NCBI GenBank assembly: GCA_011503125.2
Contig: WWBZ02000012.1
Coordinates: forward strand, 558,001-622,000
Reading direction: 5' to 3'
Source: Botryosphaeria dothidea
Lineage: Eukaryota; Ascomycota; Dothideomycetes; Botryosphaeriales; Botryosphaeriaceae
Length of the DNA: 64,000 nucleotides
Shown: positions 43,301-54,916 of the stretch, in pieces
Layout of the letters: each line of letters opens with the position of its first letter
How positions within the stretch are numbered: the stretch's first letter is position 1
Translations under genes and position numbers: made by a program
Notes under the pieces: generated by a model
The model's database searches: none
Told to the model about the DNA's origin: nothing
The model's input: the letters and a program-made list of their open reading frames with translations, nothing else

Positions 43301-46088
43301 GGTAGAGGATGCATAACGATCGGATGGAGCCGAAGTGGATTTTTTGCTTGCCTGTGCGAATCAGCGACAAGCGACAAGACTTTCCAGTAGATTGACCAAT
43401 CATCGGCGAGCTTGCCCTGAGCCTTGCTGATCGGATGCGTGGATTGGCCGTCGTCAACCCGGCGATGTTGACGTCGCGGCAGCGCCACGGGGAGACTGCC
43501 TTCAACGGGCAGGCGTCGTAACGTAGGACGCAATATCCGTCCACGACAGAGCGTGTCTCCTACGTGCAAATTTGTCACACCACTGAGCCTCGAGAGAAGC
43601 GTGTCACGGACGTACAGCGGAGGACCATTGAAATAGAAGAAGACCGAAACTCCCCGGCCGCCAGGCAATCGACGGGCTCTCTCGAGGAGCCGAAAGAAAG
43701 TGACTTGGACGGAACATCCAAAGCGAAACATGGCGGGAGGGTTTTTGGTCTCGACAGCCGTGACCCCATGAGCTGCTGGGCCGACGCGGGCGCGTTTGGC
43801 TTCCAGAAGGCGCAAGAAGCGGGCCTCTTGTCTCAACGGGCGGGAGCGCACATCAAGTGGTGCACTCGGTGAGCGAAGCGGTCAAATTGAGACAGCTCCA
43901 CCGCTCAATTGACGGCAGCAGCGGTGAGCAGGGCGCTGGTGCTGGCAGGCTTGGATTGGTGACTTTGAAGGAAAGAGGCATGATTACAAGTATGAGCATC
44001 GACCCTCCTCGCTGCAGACGCGAGGCATCGTGGAAAAGATCAGTCAGGATGCAGATGTCGCCTGGCCGTCGTCGTGCTTCCAACCTTCAGCCAGGCCCTC
44101 CCTCCCTCTTATTCCGCAGCCTTGTACCCGTCGGGCCGCTCACATAGCCCCCACGGCTGCCACCGTTGGTTTCGCATATTTGACAGAAGAAACGTAGGAC
44201 CAGCACGTGCCGCACGCCCTCTGCTCTTATTCGAGTCCGCCCTCCAACCAAACGCCGGGTTGTGTCCGCGCCGGCCGGCCTTTCTGTCTCAGACCCAACC
44301 AGAGAATTCTTTCTGGGAGGCCGCGGGAGGGCCCCAGTCTCCCCATTTCCCAGCATATGCAAGCAGCCGATGTGCGGGCCCCGCTGGGCTTGGCCGCGCT
44401 TGAAAACCAACAGGAAAAAAGAGAGGGGGAAGCGACCGGCCCAGCAGGAGGAGTTGTCAGGGGCAAATGCAGCCATCCCAGACTGCACGGGTGCTTGCAG
44501 CAACAAGCCCGCCAAACGATTGGCACCCGTCGGCGCGCCGCCCCGTGGAGAGCCTGACCGTCTTCCAAGACAGGGAACATGACCTTGCTGGCGGGGGAAA
44601 GAAACGGTGCATGCGGGATCGACCAAATTTCAAAGTCGTGTTCCCATGATGCCCTTTTTGTCTTCCATACAGACAAGTGGGCGCAGCGACTCTCAGGGTC
44701 TCACTGCGCTCTTGAGAGCGTGACCAGACCCTAGCGTTTGGCTCCCTCCAGGGCAAATTGAAACGAAGCGCTTCCGGGGCCACGCATGATCAACCGGCCG
44801 CGCTAGACGTCAAACCGGGCTGCTTGGACGGCCCCGGCGTGGAAGCGGAAGCCCTTTCTCTTCCCCGGCAGTAGGCAAGCGTGCATGGACCTTCCATGCG
44901 GCGGCCGCAAGAGGGAGGGAGGCTGCCTGCCTCTGCTACCTAATCGCTCATGCCGAAGAGCGGATCTGCACGGGCTAGCTGCAGGGAGTGGACGGGGAAG
45001 AGTGAAGTGCCAGCAGCGAATGCGGTGAAACTCCACCTCGAACAACGTTCGCTTTTGTTCCTCTTGTTCGTCACCGCACTTTAGCATATTCCACCGCCCG
45101 ATTGCAGGACAGAAACTCCCGTTTTCCGCCGACAAAAAAGCGTGGACAGCCAGCTGACTGGCGCGCAATCAGACCATTTGTGCCAGAATCATCTTCGTAG
45201 ATTGCCGTTGAAGCAAGCCTTGGCAGCTCATAACCAGCGGATGGTTGTGCGGGCCCCCCAGAACTGGACGAATAGGAGCAGCACCAGTGGCTGCCAGGTA
45301 TAAGATCAGGCTCTGCCATCGTCGCTTTGTGACTTTCCACGCCCTGCGCGATCTAGATCTTGCTCCTCATCATCTCCTTGAGAAGCTTCCGGGCTGCAGA
45401 TTAAACTGCACTTGTGAGCACAACCCCACAAATTGATCTGCGCCGAGCATATCAAACTGAATTGTGACTGGCGTCAGCATCTCCCTCATCAACCACGTAC
45501 ACAAGTATTTTCTCCTCTTTTGGGGGAGACGAGTTCCAGTAGCAGTCGATACTCGATTTGGGAGGCCGCCCGGACGACCAACGGGTGGAAATCGGTCCAA
45601 GCAGGAGAGAGCGCCTTTTCCCGGAGCAAGCACACGCTGCACCAGCCCGGCTGCAGATCCGCCCTACAGGAAAGAAGGCGGCGAAGCGGGCGAGCGCGAA
45701 AGAGATCTAAGACATCCGTGACCCGCGGCGCGGTCCCAACAAAGACAGGGTCGGTAGTGGAGCCAGGTGCTGCAGCACCGTAAACGGCTCGTCGCCTGCT
45801 GGCATCCTTCTGGTAGCCTTCTGGTGGCTGATCACTGGACTCGCAGTGTGGTGAGTGCCTGACCCCGCTCCGTATAAGGCTACTGCTCTTCCCTCGTCCT
45901 CGTGTGGTGATCGCTTTCCTGAGCTCTGCAAACGAACCATCCGTTCTTCTTCCCCAGCCCGCCCGATACACCTCGTTCCCCTTGGCTCAATCTTACTTCC
46001 CGTCTCGTCGTCAACTCGGGTCAGTAGCCCCTGCTCACTTCTTTCCCGAGACCAGGTCGAGACGCCAAACCGGCGGTGTGAAAACATA

Positions 46089-47703
46089 ATGAAGATACAA
46101 TCGCTCCTCAACCCCCTCTCCGTCGAGAACCGCGTTGACCATCGTTCCGGATGGGAGGAACCAACGACTCCCTCTTCCCCCTCGGTGACGACGGAACCGA
46201 AACGCCAAAAGATCTCCAAGGTTGCGGCTGTCTTCGTGAAGGGCAAGGCGAAAGGAGATGTCCGTTACCCGCCATATGAGAATGTCGACGACCCGGAACT
46301 CGCTGCCGAACACCGCAAGTACCAGATCTATCCCGTGGACCACATCAGAGACTACCCACGACACATTCCGTATAACAGCGAGAAGAAGTCGTTCCTTGCG
46401 AAGACAGGACGGGAGGCCTTCGAGGGTAAGCAAGAACCTTCCAACGCGTCGAGAACAACCTTTGCTGACTTGCCTGCTGGACAGTCTTCCAGTACACCTT
46501 CAGAGTTCCTGGTGACGACCACGAATACGTAGTGATGTGGGACTACAACATCGGCCTTACCCGAATCACGCCCTTCTTCAAGTGCTGCAAGTACTCAAAG
46601 GTCAGCCCGCCCTCTCTCCATCCCCTCCACATGCCACCACCTCTCCCTCTCTTCAACCCCCAGCTCGAACACCAACTGACGAGAACACCTCCCCACAGAC
46701 CACGCCCGCGCGCGTCCTCAACATCAACCCCGGCCTCCGCGAGATCAGCCACAGCATCACCGGCGGCGCGCTCTCGGCGCAGGGCTACTGGATGCCCTTC
46801 GACGCCGCGCGCGCCGTCGCCGCGACCTTCTGCCACCCGATCCGGCACGCGCTGACGCCCATCTTCGGGCCGGCCTTCGCGCAGCAGTGCGTGCACCCGG
46901 CCGACCCGGCCTTCGCCTGCTTCAAGATCGACCGCGCCATCGTGCAGCGCTGCGCCGCGCAGGCCCACGAGTGGCGCCTCGTCCACGCCGTCCTGCACAG
47001 CTCGCTCGCCTACCCGGACGCGTTCCGCAGCGAGGCCAGCCGTGCGTCGACCGTCTCGCCGGCGCACACGCCCAGCACCACCACCACGATGACGCCGCTC
47101 ACGCCCGCCCTGCCGCCCAGCTACACGCCGTGGGGACCCCCCAAGGCGCTGCGGCCGCGCCCCCTGCCGCCCCTGCACCAGCCGCTCCGCCGCTCTCCTC
47201 CCGCGCCGGACCTCGAGAGCGGCTACGGCACCGACACCGACCAGAGCGATAGGTACCACTTCTCGCCGCAGGTGTCGCCGAAGACGCAGGTCGCGCGCTG
47301 GACCAGCGTGAACAACAACGACAACGGCGGTGCTGGCGGCTACTATCCGCACACCCCGGCCCCTACGCCGCGCGAGGCGTCGCTGGCGCCGCTGTCGAGC
47401 GTGCCGCGGAGCTTCGTGCCGCCGGTGCGGGAAGCTGTGATGGTGCCGCGGGGGGTGGGGAGTGCGAAGAGGCGGTTCTCGAAGGTGGAGGAGGGAGACG
47501 GGGAGGAGGCCGTGTTGGTGGGGGGTGTCGAGGACGAGGACGAGCAGCAGCACGACGACGGCAGTCCCGGGCCTGAGAGCCTGGAGACGTACCGGTCGAG
47601 GGAGGCGAGGGCGGCGATGGTGCTGTTGAGGCTGTGCGATGCGGATGACGTGCAGTCGCTGCCGAGTCATCGTGGCAAACGGGCGCGTCGCGCCTCCACT
47701 TAG
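46089..47703 (+). CDS. APSES-type DNA-binding protein, Xbp1-like
   Basis: Three exons (46089-46425, 46485-46600, 46699-47703) with introns of 59 and 98 bp give 485 aa. The DNA-binding domain (~113-215) reads [56 protein letters not shown] and [19 protein letters not shown]. This is the APSES/KilA-N pattern of the Xbp1 branch, not StuA or Swi4/Mbp1 (no ankyrin repeats). The C-terminal 270 residues are Pro/Ser/Thr-rich and disordered, with a late acidic stretch and a basic end (GKRARRAS). Yeast Xbp1 is a stress and quiescence repressor; the role here is inferred by family. The gene-poor 6.7 kb upstream fits complex regulation. Confidence 0.87.
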
Positions 47704-48063
47704 GGTGTGGGGCTGGGTAGGTAGTTTGGTCTCTCTGTTTCCGTCGAGGCGAGACTGCGTTTCTTTGTCTGGCTTCGCAGGTCATGATTCTTGGGTCAGA
47801 GTTTGGGCGTTTGCTTATTTTGATGCTGGAGAAGAACGGAAAAGGACAAGGCACAGGGGATAACGATAGCTGAATGGTAAAATAGCAATGATTCAATGTT
47901 TACTTTAAAACCCATTGAAGCCTAGAGACCGATATCGTCAAAGGTACCGCAGGCATGTATGCCATGATACCCATATCGTCCCGCCCTGGAAATCTCACAA
48001 TCTCCGCCCAGAAACATGCCAAGGGCTGCTCAATTGCCTCGGACTTCAAGGACATAGGAGAAA
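47704..48063. other. Convergent 3' intergenic region
   Basis: 360 bp between the ends of the Xbp1-like and GST genes; no gene supported, probably both 3' UTRs. Confidence 0.55.
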
Positions 48064-48905
48064 TTAAGCCTTGGCTTTGAGCTTGGCGATAGTCTTCCCA
48101 CTTCGCTCAAGGACGCTTGTCTCGTTCCAGTTGCTCTTGATGCTGCTGTGCTCGTGGACGGCGGCTGCCCATTTCGAGAAGTTGGGCAGGGCTTGCAAGC
48201 CTGTCTTGAACTTGGTGGGTAAGTATGTCCCATTCGACAGGGCATAGATACGCAGGAGGAAAGGTGCAACTTGGGTCTATATCTCAACGTCAGCAGAAGT
48301 GCCATGATTCCAGTGTACTAGTGGGTTTACCTCAGCGTAGGTAAGTTCCTTGCTTCCATCGTAGAAAGGAGCAGCGCTAGCCAGCAATGGCTCGATGAAC
48401 TTCTCAACAGCCGCTAGAACCTCATCCACCTTCGCATCCTGGTTGTCTGAGATCAGGACTCCGCGCCACTGGCCGCCCAGCTTAGACTGGAATGTATCGA
48501 TGAAAAATTGCATCTTTGCGCGGCGGAGAGGAGCCGCAGGATCGCCCAAAGAGGCTGGCAGCAGGTGTGACGGGCGCAAATCAACCAGGAATTGCGAGAT
48601 GATGTTCGACTCGTACAGGATCTCGTCGGTCACGACGTCGTTCGAGAACTTGATGGCAGGCACAAGGCCGCGCTGTAAAAGAGTCAATGACGGATCTGAT
48701 AGAAGGTGGGGTTACGCTCAAGGGAACACACCGGATTGATATCAAGGTACCATTGCGGGCGAGGCTCATCCAGATTGATGAAGACCTGATCGACGGGAAT
48801 CTTCAACTCGGTGAGGATGAAGTGCACGCGCTGACACCATGGGCAGTCGGGGTAGGTGTAAAAGGTGATCTTGGGCGGGATGCCTGGAGCCTCGTAGCTA
48901 GCCAT
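48064..48905 (-). CDS. Glutathione S-transferase, omega-like
   Basis: Three exons (48905-48732, 48672-48331, 48276-48064) with introns of 59 and 54 bp give 242 aa. The N-terminal thioredoxin-fold domain has a CPWC motif (Cys ~21 and ~24), typical of omega-class/glutaredoxin-like GSTs, which form mixed disulfides with glutathione. The cis-Pro region is GLVPAIKF and a glutathione-binding ESNIISQFL follows. The C-terminal helical domain continues to LKAKA. Likely role: thiol transfer or reduction of stress products in the cytosol. It shares the strand with CAB2, 525 bp behind. Confidence 0.87.
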
Positions 48906-49429
48906 TGTTGCAATGTGTAGTGAAAAAGTGGGAGCTGGTTGTCGTGCGCGAGAGCAAGTTGGAGTGTCGCGTTTTATTGCGGGACGGACAGGACGAATGG
49001 CGTCAGCACTAACTGCTCAGCAACGCTGTGGGGTTGTGGGGTCGGGCGAAGGTTGACGGCGGCCATTGGCATTTGGGCCGGCACATGGGGGCGAGGGGCC
49101 GGTCGGATGGGCATGGGAATAGACATGGAAGTGTCTCAGCTCTCGAGGCTCCGATGGTGTCGCGATGAAGTGCATGACGTTGCGAAATTACCCCGCTTGC
49201 TTGACGCCCGTCCCTTCGGCTGAGCTTTCACCCATTATTATCCGACCATGTCGAAGCTTGTTGCAACCCCCCTTGCCTCGGATTGCTGGTCAATGCATGT
49301 TGCTGGAGCGGATGTGATAGGACCCGGTAACAAATTCCGGCCTTTTTATATTGATGAGCTTAGATGCAGGCAAGAAAGCCCTGTTCTAGACAGCCTCATT
49401 TTCTTGCTACCCAGGGGAACTTGTAAAGC
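48906..49429. other. Intergenic region between CAB2 end and GST start
   Basis: 524 bp with no supported gene; promoter of the GST gene plus the 3' UTR of CAB2. Confidence 0.55.
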
Positions 49430-50614
49430 TTAAGTTGCAGAGCCCCCGCGCTTTTCGATAAGCCTACAGTGCATCCTCGAAATCTCAAGGATGATCAAGC
49501 TCTCTATTTCGACAACCGGGTCCGCAGCTGGCTCCACATGCCGTTCCATGCTTTTCTCCTCGACCAGCGTCTGGTCGTTCTCATCTTCAATGGCATCTTC
49601 ATCGGGTTTGCCACCGACCGCCGCCTTGCCCACCAACGCTTCTATTCCCGATGTGCTTCTGCCTCTCCTGTTTCTCGGGACCCGTATCCACTTTTCGCCC
49701 TCGTCGGCGCTGACGAAGACGACCTCCCATTTCCGAGTTGACAATAGATTTCCAATCACGAGGTGATGGTGGTAACGGTTCAAAGCATAGACAGCCTTGC
49801 GTACCAGTATACTGGGATCTGTCTCCAACTTGAAGGAGACGATCATGGCGTCCGGAGCCCATCCGTCCACCAGCGACTTAAGGAATTTAGGAACGGGTTC
49901 CAGGTCGATAATCAAAGATTTGCCCTCGGTACGAGCTGCAGGCGGAGGCTTGTTGCTCACAGGGCTGCCCTCTTGTTGTTGCTGGCTGAATTCCTCGGAA
50001 CTTTGGATCTTGTGCTCGACCATACGGTCCTTTGGCACGAAGAAGTCAGACACGGCGGCGGCAAGGTAAAACAACGCGCGATTTCCCAGTGGACGCATCA
50101 GCTTGGCAACCTCGCGCAGCTCCCAAAGATAGTCGGTGATGGTGACGAAGGAGAGGATAAGCAGCGTGTTCTTGCGCTTAACCTCTGTGTACTGGCGCAG
50201 GACTCGGAGCATCTTCCGCTGGTGCTCCTCATCAACAACCACGCGGCCTCCATCATCTTCACGCATGAAGTCGAGGAAGGAGCGGGTGTTGTGGGAATAA
50301 TGGCGACTGTAGGGCAGCAAGGAAAATTGTCTGTGCAGATAGATGACGGCATAGCCGTTGGCGAGCAAGTACTCGGCCGAGGTGGCACCGCGCGTGCCTG
50401 CAGAGAAATTGTCGATATAGCGGACGGTCTGCTCCTCGAGAGGAACGGTGGTGCCGCCCGATGTGACGAGGGCGACGCGACGGCCTTCGTTGACATGTCT
50501 CTCGATGAAGGCGCGAGCCAAGGTCATATGAGACTGCAGCGACGGCGGTGGAGGGTTGCTGCTGAAGTATTGGCTCTCGGCCGCGGCCGGACCAGGGCTC
50601 GCTGTACTCGCCAT
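49430..50614 (-). CDS. CAB2: Phosphopantothenate-cysteine ligase
   Basis: A single exon of 394 aa from the ATG at 50614 ([17 protein letters not shown]). The frame is open farther upstream, but that extension is low-complexity and not family-like. Landmarks are [16 protein letters not shown] (~46-60), [20 protein letters not shown] (~64-83), [13 protein letters not shown] in the middle and [11 protein letters not shown] near ~270. This is the eukaryotic CoaB/PPCS family, which joins 4'-phosphopantothenate and cysteine using a nucleotide triphosphate in coenzyme A synthesis. An acidic low-complexity insert ([17 protein letters not shown]) lies near the C terminus. Confidence 0.9.
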   Translation of the reverse strand: MASTASPGPAAAESQYFSSNPPPPSLQSHMTLARAFIERHVNEGRRVALVTSGGTTVPLEEQTVRYIDNFSAGTRGATSAEYLLANGYAVIYLHRQFSLLPYSRHYSHNTRSFLDFMREDDGGRVVVDEEHQRKMLRVLRQYTEVKRKNTLLILSFVTITDYLWELREVAKLMRPLGNRALFYLAAAVSDFFVPKDRMVEHKIQSSEEFSQQQQEGSPVSNKPPPAARTEGKSLIIDLEPVPKFLKSLVDGWAPDAMIVSFKLETDPSILVRKAVYALNRYHHHLVIGNLLSTRKWEVVFVSADEGEKWIRVPRNRRGRSTSGIEALVGKAAVGGKPDEDAIEDENDQTLVEEKSMERHVEPAADPVVEIESLIILEISRMHCRLIEKRGGSAT

Positions 50615-51411
50615 GGCCGATGTTGTACTGTACTGAAGAAGGACGAGCGTCGTCGAGCTCGGGCAGACGCAAGCGACGGCACACTGCGGAGAATGCCCTG
50701 CTGCCTGGCGCCCACGTGATCGCTGACCGTGGCAAACAGAAGCACGGAAATGTCGTGTTTCCTGCCAGTCGAGCGGAGAGACAAGTGATATTGCAGGGTG
50801 GCGCACACACCAGAAGCAGTCTAGACTGGACGACGATGGCCTATCATGCATTTGCCTCTCTGCCGCTGTGCAGCTGGTTCTCGCTCGCCTCATGCTGGAT
50901 GCGGCTGTGGCCCAAGCGCTCCGCGAGACCCTGGCGACGCCAGCTGTTCGCCGGGTACTTTTCCCTGCGTCTCTACGCAAACCCGCTGACACCATAAAAG
51001 CCGGCGCGCCCGAGTTTGCAGAAGGGCGCGGGGCAACGGAGCCGTCTCCGCGCCCTTGCAGCATATTCGTACAGGTTTCCGTGCTTGCCGCTTGGGCATT
51101 GACAGCTAGCTGCGTGCCCTGCCTGCCTGCAGCCCCGCCGCCCTGCGCCTGCCTTCGCGCCAAGCACGCGCTTGTGTTAGAGGGCCGTCTCGCGCCTAGT
51201 GCCTACCTCCAAGTTACTACCCGTTCAACGCTCACTTCTTGCCGCTTCGCTCTCACTTCTTCGACGCCACCAGCTCCGAATGCGCAAGCTGTTCCAGCCT
51301 ACTAGCCGCCTAGCTGCACCCGGTGCTGCAATCAAAGAACACCAGCATCGCGTCGCTCGATAGCTATAGCCGTTCGCCCCGTGCTCTTGATGCCAGCTTT
51401 TGCCTGACATC
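50615..51411. other. Divergent promoter region between CAB2 and the Zn2Cys6 gene
   Basis: About 800 bp of GC-rich DNA with overlapping chance frames; the right end is CT-rich and probably the leader of the Zn2Cys6 gene. Confidence 0.55.
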
Positions 51412-54400
51412 ATGAGCTCCGGCAGACCCCCGGCCGAGCACCACAACCGCGCCAAATCCGATGCCTCTGCGCGCTCGACCCGCAATGACTCGGCCCAGCA
51501 ATCGCGCCGCGAGAGCCAGCAACTACCAAGCTCACAGCTTCCCAGCAACATGGATCTCGCGGGCTTTACCTCGCCGCCCACGGGCAAAGTTGCTATTCCA
51601 CCATTACACCCCAGGGCGGATCCAATTCCCTCGAACGCCTCTCTGGAAAAGAAGAGGACCTCAAAGGCCTGCACGGAATGCCGTTTGAGGAAGATCAAGT
51701 GCAGCGGAAAGAAGCCCACCTGCGAACATTGTGAGCAATGCCAAATACCGTGCGTGTATGCCGAAGGGAAAAGAGAGCAGAACAAGAGGTAGGCCGCCTG
51801 GCCATCCCTTCGATCCCTCTCGCCAGTACTTATACAACGTAACTAGGGCCACTGAACGAGGTGACCGCCTTTTACAAATCGTCCGAGATATTTCCCGCGA
51901 GGTCGACCTTCCATCCCACTTACTGCAGAAAGTCCAAGCTGTTGAGTCTGAGGTACGAGACTGCGCATTACTTTGCTCCATGTGGATGATTCCATTGAAA
52001 CGAGCCATGACTTGCACGCTCTGACATTCAGGCCTCCTTTTGCTATCAATCAATTTTCTGAGGACCCATCGATGTGATGCTAATCATGTATCGTTGTTTT
52101 CAGGTAGTGGATGACGATATGTCCGTACGTTCCGCGCAAACTACCGCCACCAAGCGACGCCGAAAGTCCTTCGAAAACGAGCTCACCGAAAAACGTCGAA
52201 GATCTCGTTCGCCATCCGGCCAGCAAGGAGAAGCCGACGTATCGGCCGATGTGGGCTCAGAGGAGTCCGTTGATCTCGCTGCAGAAGATTTCAACCGCAC
52301 TGAAAAGGTCAGAGCCACTGGATTCATGGGAAAAAATTCAGAAGTTGCCTGGGCGCAGCGTCTCTCTCACGCTCAAGTTGAGGGCCGGGATAGCCTTGAA
52401 AACCGTGCTGGGCACTATGGCAGACCTGGAAATACCGAGGATGACAAACAGAATCGAATGGCAGCCAATCGATTGCGGCGAGGCCTGGAAACCAAGCAAG
52501 GTGCTCCTCTAGCTGACTTTACCTATCATCGGGACACGGAGAGCGTCCTTACGCTTGACCACGTGGATAAAGATGAACTACCACCGCTGGAGACTGCAAA
52601 GAAACTACTGAGCTGCTATCTCAATGCTGTCCAGGACGCTCTACCAATCCTCGCAAAATCGGACATTCTCAACCAATTCCGACATTATTCTCGCTCGAAG
52701 CATCCCGAAAGCTTGCCAGCTACGTGGCGCGCCATCTTGAACATGGTATTTGCGCTCGGATCCATGTTCTCTCACTTGACGAACGCTCCCTGGCAAGGTG
52801 ATGAACGAGACCACTTCATTTACTACACTCGAGCTTTGCACCTTGGCCTGCCCGGCGACACGATGACAGCACATCCGGATCTTCAACGCATCCAAGTCAT
52901 TGGCTTAATTTCTTTTTACTACATGGCCATAAGTCAGGTCAGCCGGTATGTAAACACAGTGGTGATGTCCAGGAAGGAGGCTTTCATCCGCTTGCTACTT
53001 TCCGACTTTTCGTCGTAGCTTATTCTTGTTTGAACAGATCATGGGTCATGATTGGCCTTGCATGCCGCCACGCCATTGCCCTGGGCTTGCACCTCCGCAA
53101 CATTGATGATAAAATGGACGCCTTTGCCAGGGAGAAAAGAGTCAAGGTTTGGTGGTCACTCTACTACGTTGAGTATATCCTCTGCGAGATTACTGGACGG
53201 CCGAGTACGATCGATCACCGCTTCTGCTCGGTTCCCGCTCCAGCACCCATTGAAGAGACTTGCTTAGCCCAATCTCCCGGGAGGAAACAACTCGAAGAAT
53301 GGAACAAAAGCCAAGACGGTTACGACACACCGAGCAGTGGCAGCAAGCAAACAACGGAGGACATGGAAGACATGCCAAGCACTGCAAACCAGTTCCGCTG
53401 CCGAGTAAAGCTCGCTGTTATCTCGCAAAAAATATTTGTCAAACTCTACTCCGCCCACACCGTCACCAAGTCTTGGAAGAAGGCGCAGGACGAAATTTCT
53501 TCCATTGGAGAAGAAGTCGACGGATGGTACAGAAACCTCCCAAAGCAGTTCCAATTCACCCGCTCTGAGAACGATGATAAGGCCTTTTTGCGAGAAAGGA
53601 TGCTACTAGCATTCAGCTATTACAGCACGAAGATGATTCTCAATCGCCCCTGCCTCTGCCGTGTCGACCAACGGATAGAGAAGCAAGGACAGAAATCCAA
53701 AAACATTGACATGGATAGGGCAAGAGAATGCATAAATGCTGCTAGGAGCATGTGTGATCTGCTTCCTGACACAGATGTTCCGAACATCGTTTGGATCTAC
53801 ACCAATGGCCCTTGGTGGTGTATCGTCCATCATTTGATGCAAGCTATGACTGTCCTAATGCTCGAGCTGGCTTTCGAGGTTTTCCACATGGCGAATCCCG
53901 CAGCGGATCAAGACACAATACTTCAGCTTGCAAAAAAATTGCTCCGTTGGCTTACGATGATGGCAGCGCTTGGTAATGAAGGTGCACGATCCGCCTGCAA
54001 GCAGGCGCGAGACCAGTTCAAGGGATTCGCTCCGTTCGAGAAGATCAATACCTCCGATCTCGTGAAGATAGCCGAATACGGACCAGATATGCTGCAACAG
54101 CAGTTGGCTGGCGGGGGCGGACTGGATCCAAAGGGGCAGCTCGACAAAGCTCAGGGCTTGACGACGGATGTCCGCGACCAAGAAATGAAAGAGAAAAATG
54201 TTTGGCCGAAGACTGAGCAGCCGGGCTTAACAGAAGATTTTCAAAGCCTGCAGGGTATCACAATGGACAGTAGCTTCGGACAAGAAAGCATCTTGGGAAC
54301 ACAGCAAGACATTCTCGCCGGAAATCCTTTCCAGGAGGCATCCCAAGAGACTTGGACAGATCCTGGCAGCACAGATCCGTGGCATGATAATCACCTGGAT

Positions 54401-54715
54401 CCCTTTTCTCCACTCTGGAAAAACGGGTTCTTTCAAACTGCGTATGATTTGAACAACCCCTTTACATCGCTTGACACCTCACTCCCTCTCAACCAAATTA
54501 CGACTGGGCCTCCAACTTCACTTCCACATCATATGGCTGGTATGAATCTTGATGTATATGCCAATCCGTATGTAGGAAGCAGCCCAATTGGATCTACTGC
54601 CGGACCTTCTGGCGCGGCCATCGCGCAAGCTCAGCAACCGCATCAACAGGAGGTCATAGGCTCCAGTGGGAACCCCTACCTATATCCGCTGTCTTCTCAA
54701 TCTCACGAGCACTAG
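51412..54715 (+). CDS. Zn(II)2Cys6 transcription factor with fungal-trans domain
   Basis: Four exons (51412-51788, 51847-51952, 52104-52945, 53038-54715) with introns of 58, 151 and 92 bp give 1000 aa. The zinc cluster is C87-x2-C90-x6-C97-x6-C104-x2-C107-x6-C114 within KACTECRLRKIKCSGKKPTC. A short linker helix follows (LLQIVRDISREVDLPSHLL), then a basic patch (TKRRRKSFENELTEKRRRSR), and the fungal-trans middle homology region from ~330 (LLSCYLNAVQDALPIL; WVMIGLACRHAIALGLHLRN; RVKVWWSLYYVEYILCEITG). The Gln/Pro/Ser-rich C terminus is cut by TAG at 54713, but the same frame stays coding-like to 54916. It regulates transcription in the nucleus; targets are unknown. Confidence 0.88.
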
Positions 54716-54916
54716 ACCACGGATGCCAACGGTCATGTTTACCAGTACCCACCGCCTTCCCAGAGCCAACAATCTCATCCGCTATCTTCTCAGTCTCAAG
54801 GTCTGCATCAGCAATCTTATCGTCTGTCATCCCAGTCTCAAGGTCAATCCTATTCGCTGCTTTCCCAGCCTCAAGATCAGCAGTCATATTGGGAGACGCC
54901 GCAGCATCCGCAGTGA
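54716..54916 (+). other. In-frame coding-like extension behind the Zn2Cys6 stop codon
   Basis: After the TAG the frame continues 66 codons to TGA at 54914. The reading is TTDANGHVYQYPPPSQSQQS followed by repeated SSQSQG/LSQPQ units, the same Gln/Ser/Pro style as the end of the preceding ORF (YPLSSQSHEH). One base (C to T, CAG to TAG) would explain the stop. Confidence 0.6.

Larger units (their letters stand above)
39360..46088. other. 6.7-kb gene-poor region upstream of the APSES regulator
   Basis: Many overlapping frames exist on both strands, up to 437 codons at 42538-43851 minus, but none shows a known domain, consistent codon bias or a convincing gene structure. It holds MITE-like copy 3 and a C21 run. 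Long upstream regions and 5' leaders are usual for fungal developmental regulators, so part of it is probably regulatory DNA or leader of the gene at 46089. A poorly conserved or non-coding transcript cannot be excluded. Confidence 0.5.

Noticed and set aside
42538..43851. A 437-codon minus-strand frame in the gene-poor region.
   Set aside because: Arg/Pro/Ser-rich content typical of chance frames in GC-rich DNA, no domain, overlapped by other long frames on both strands.
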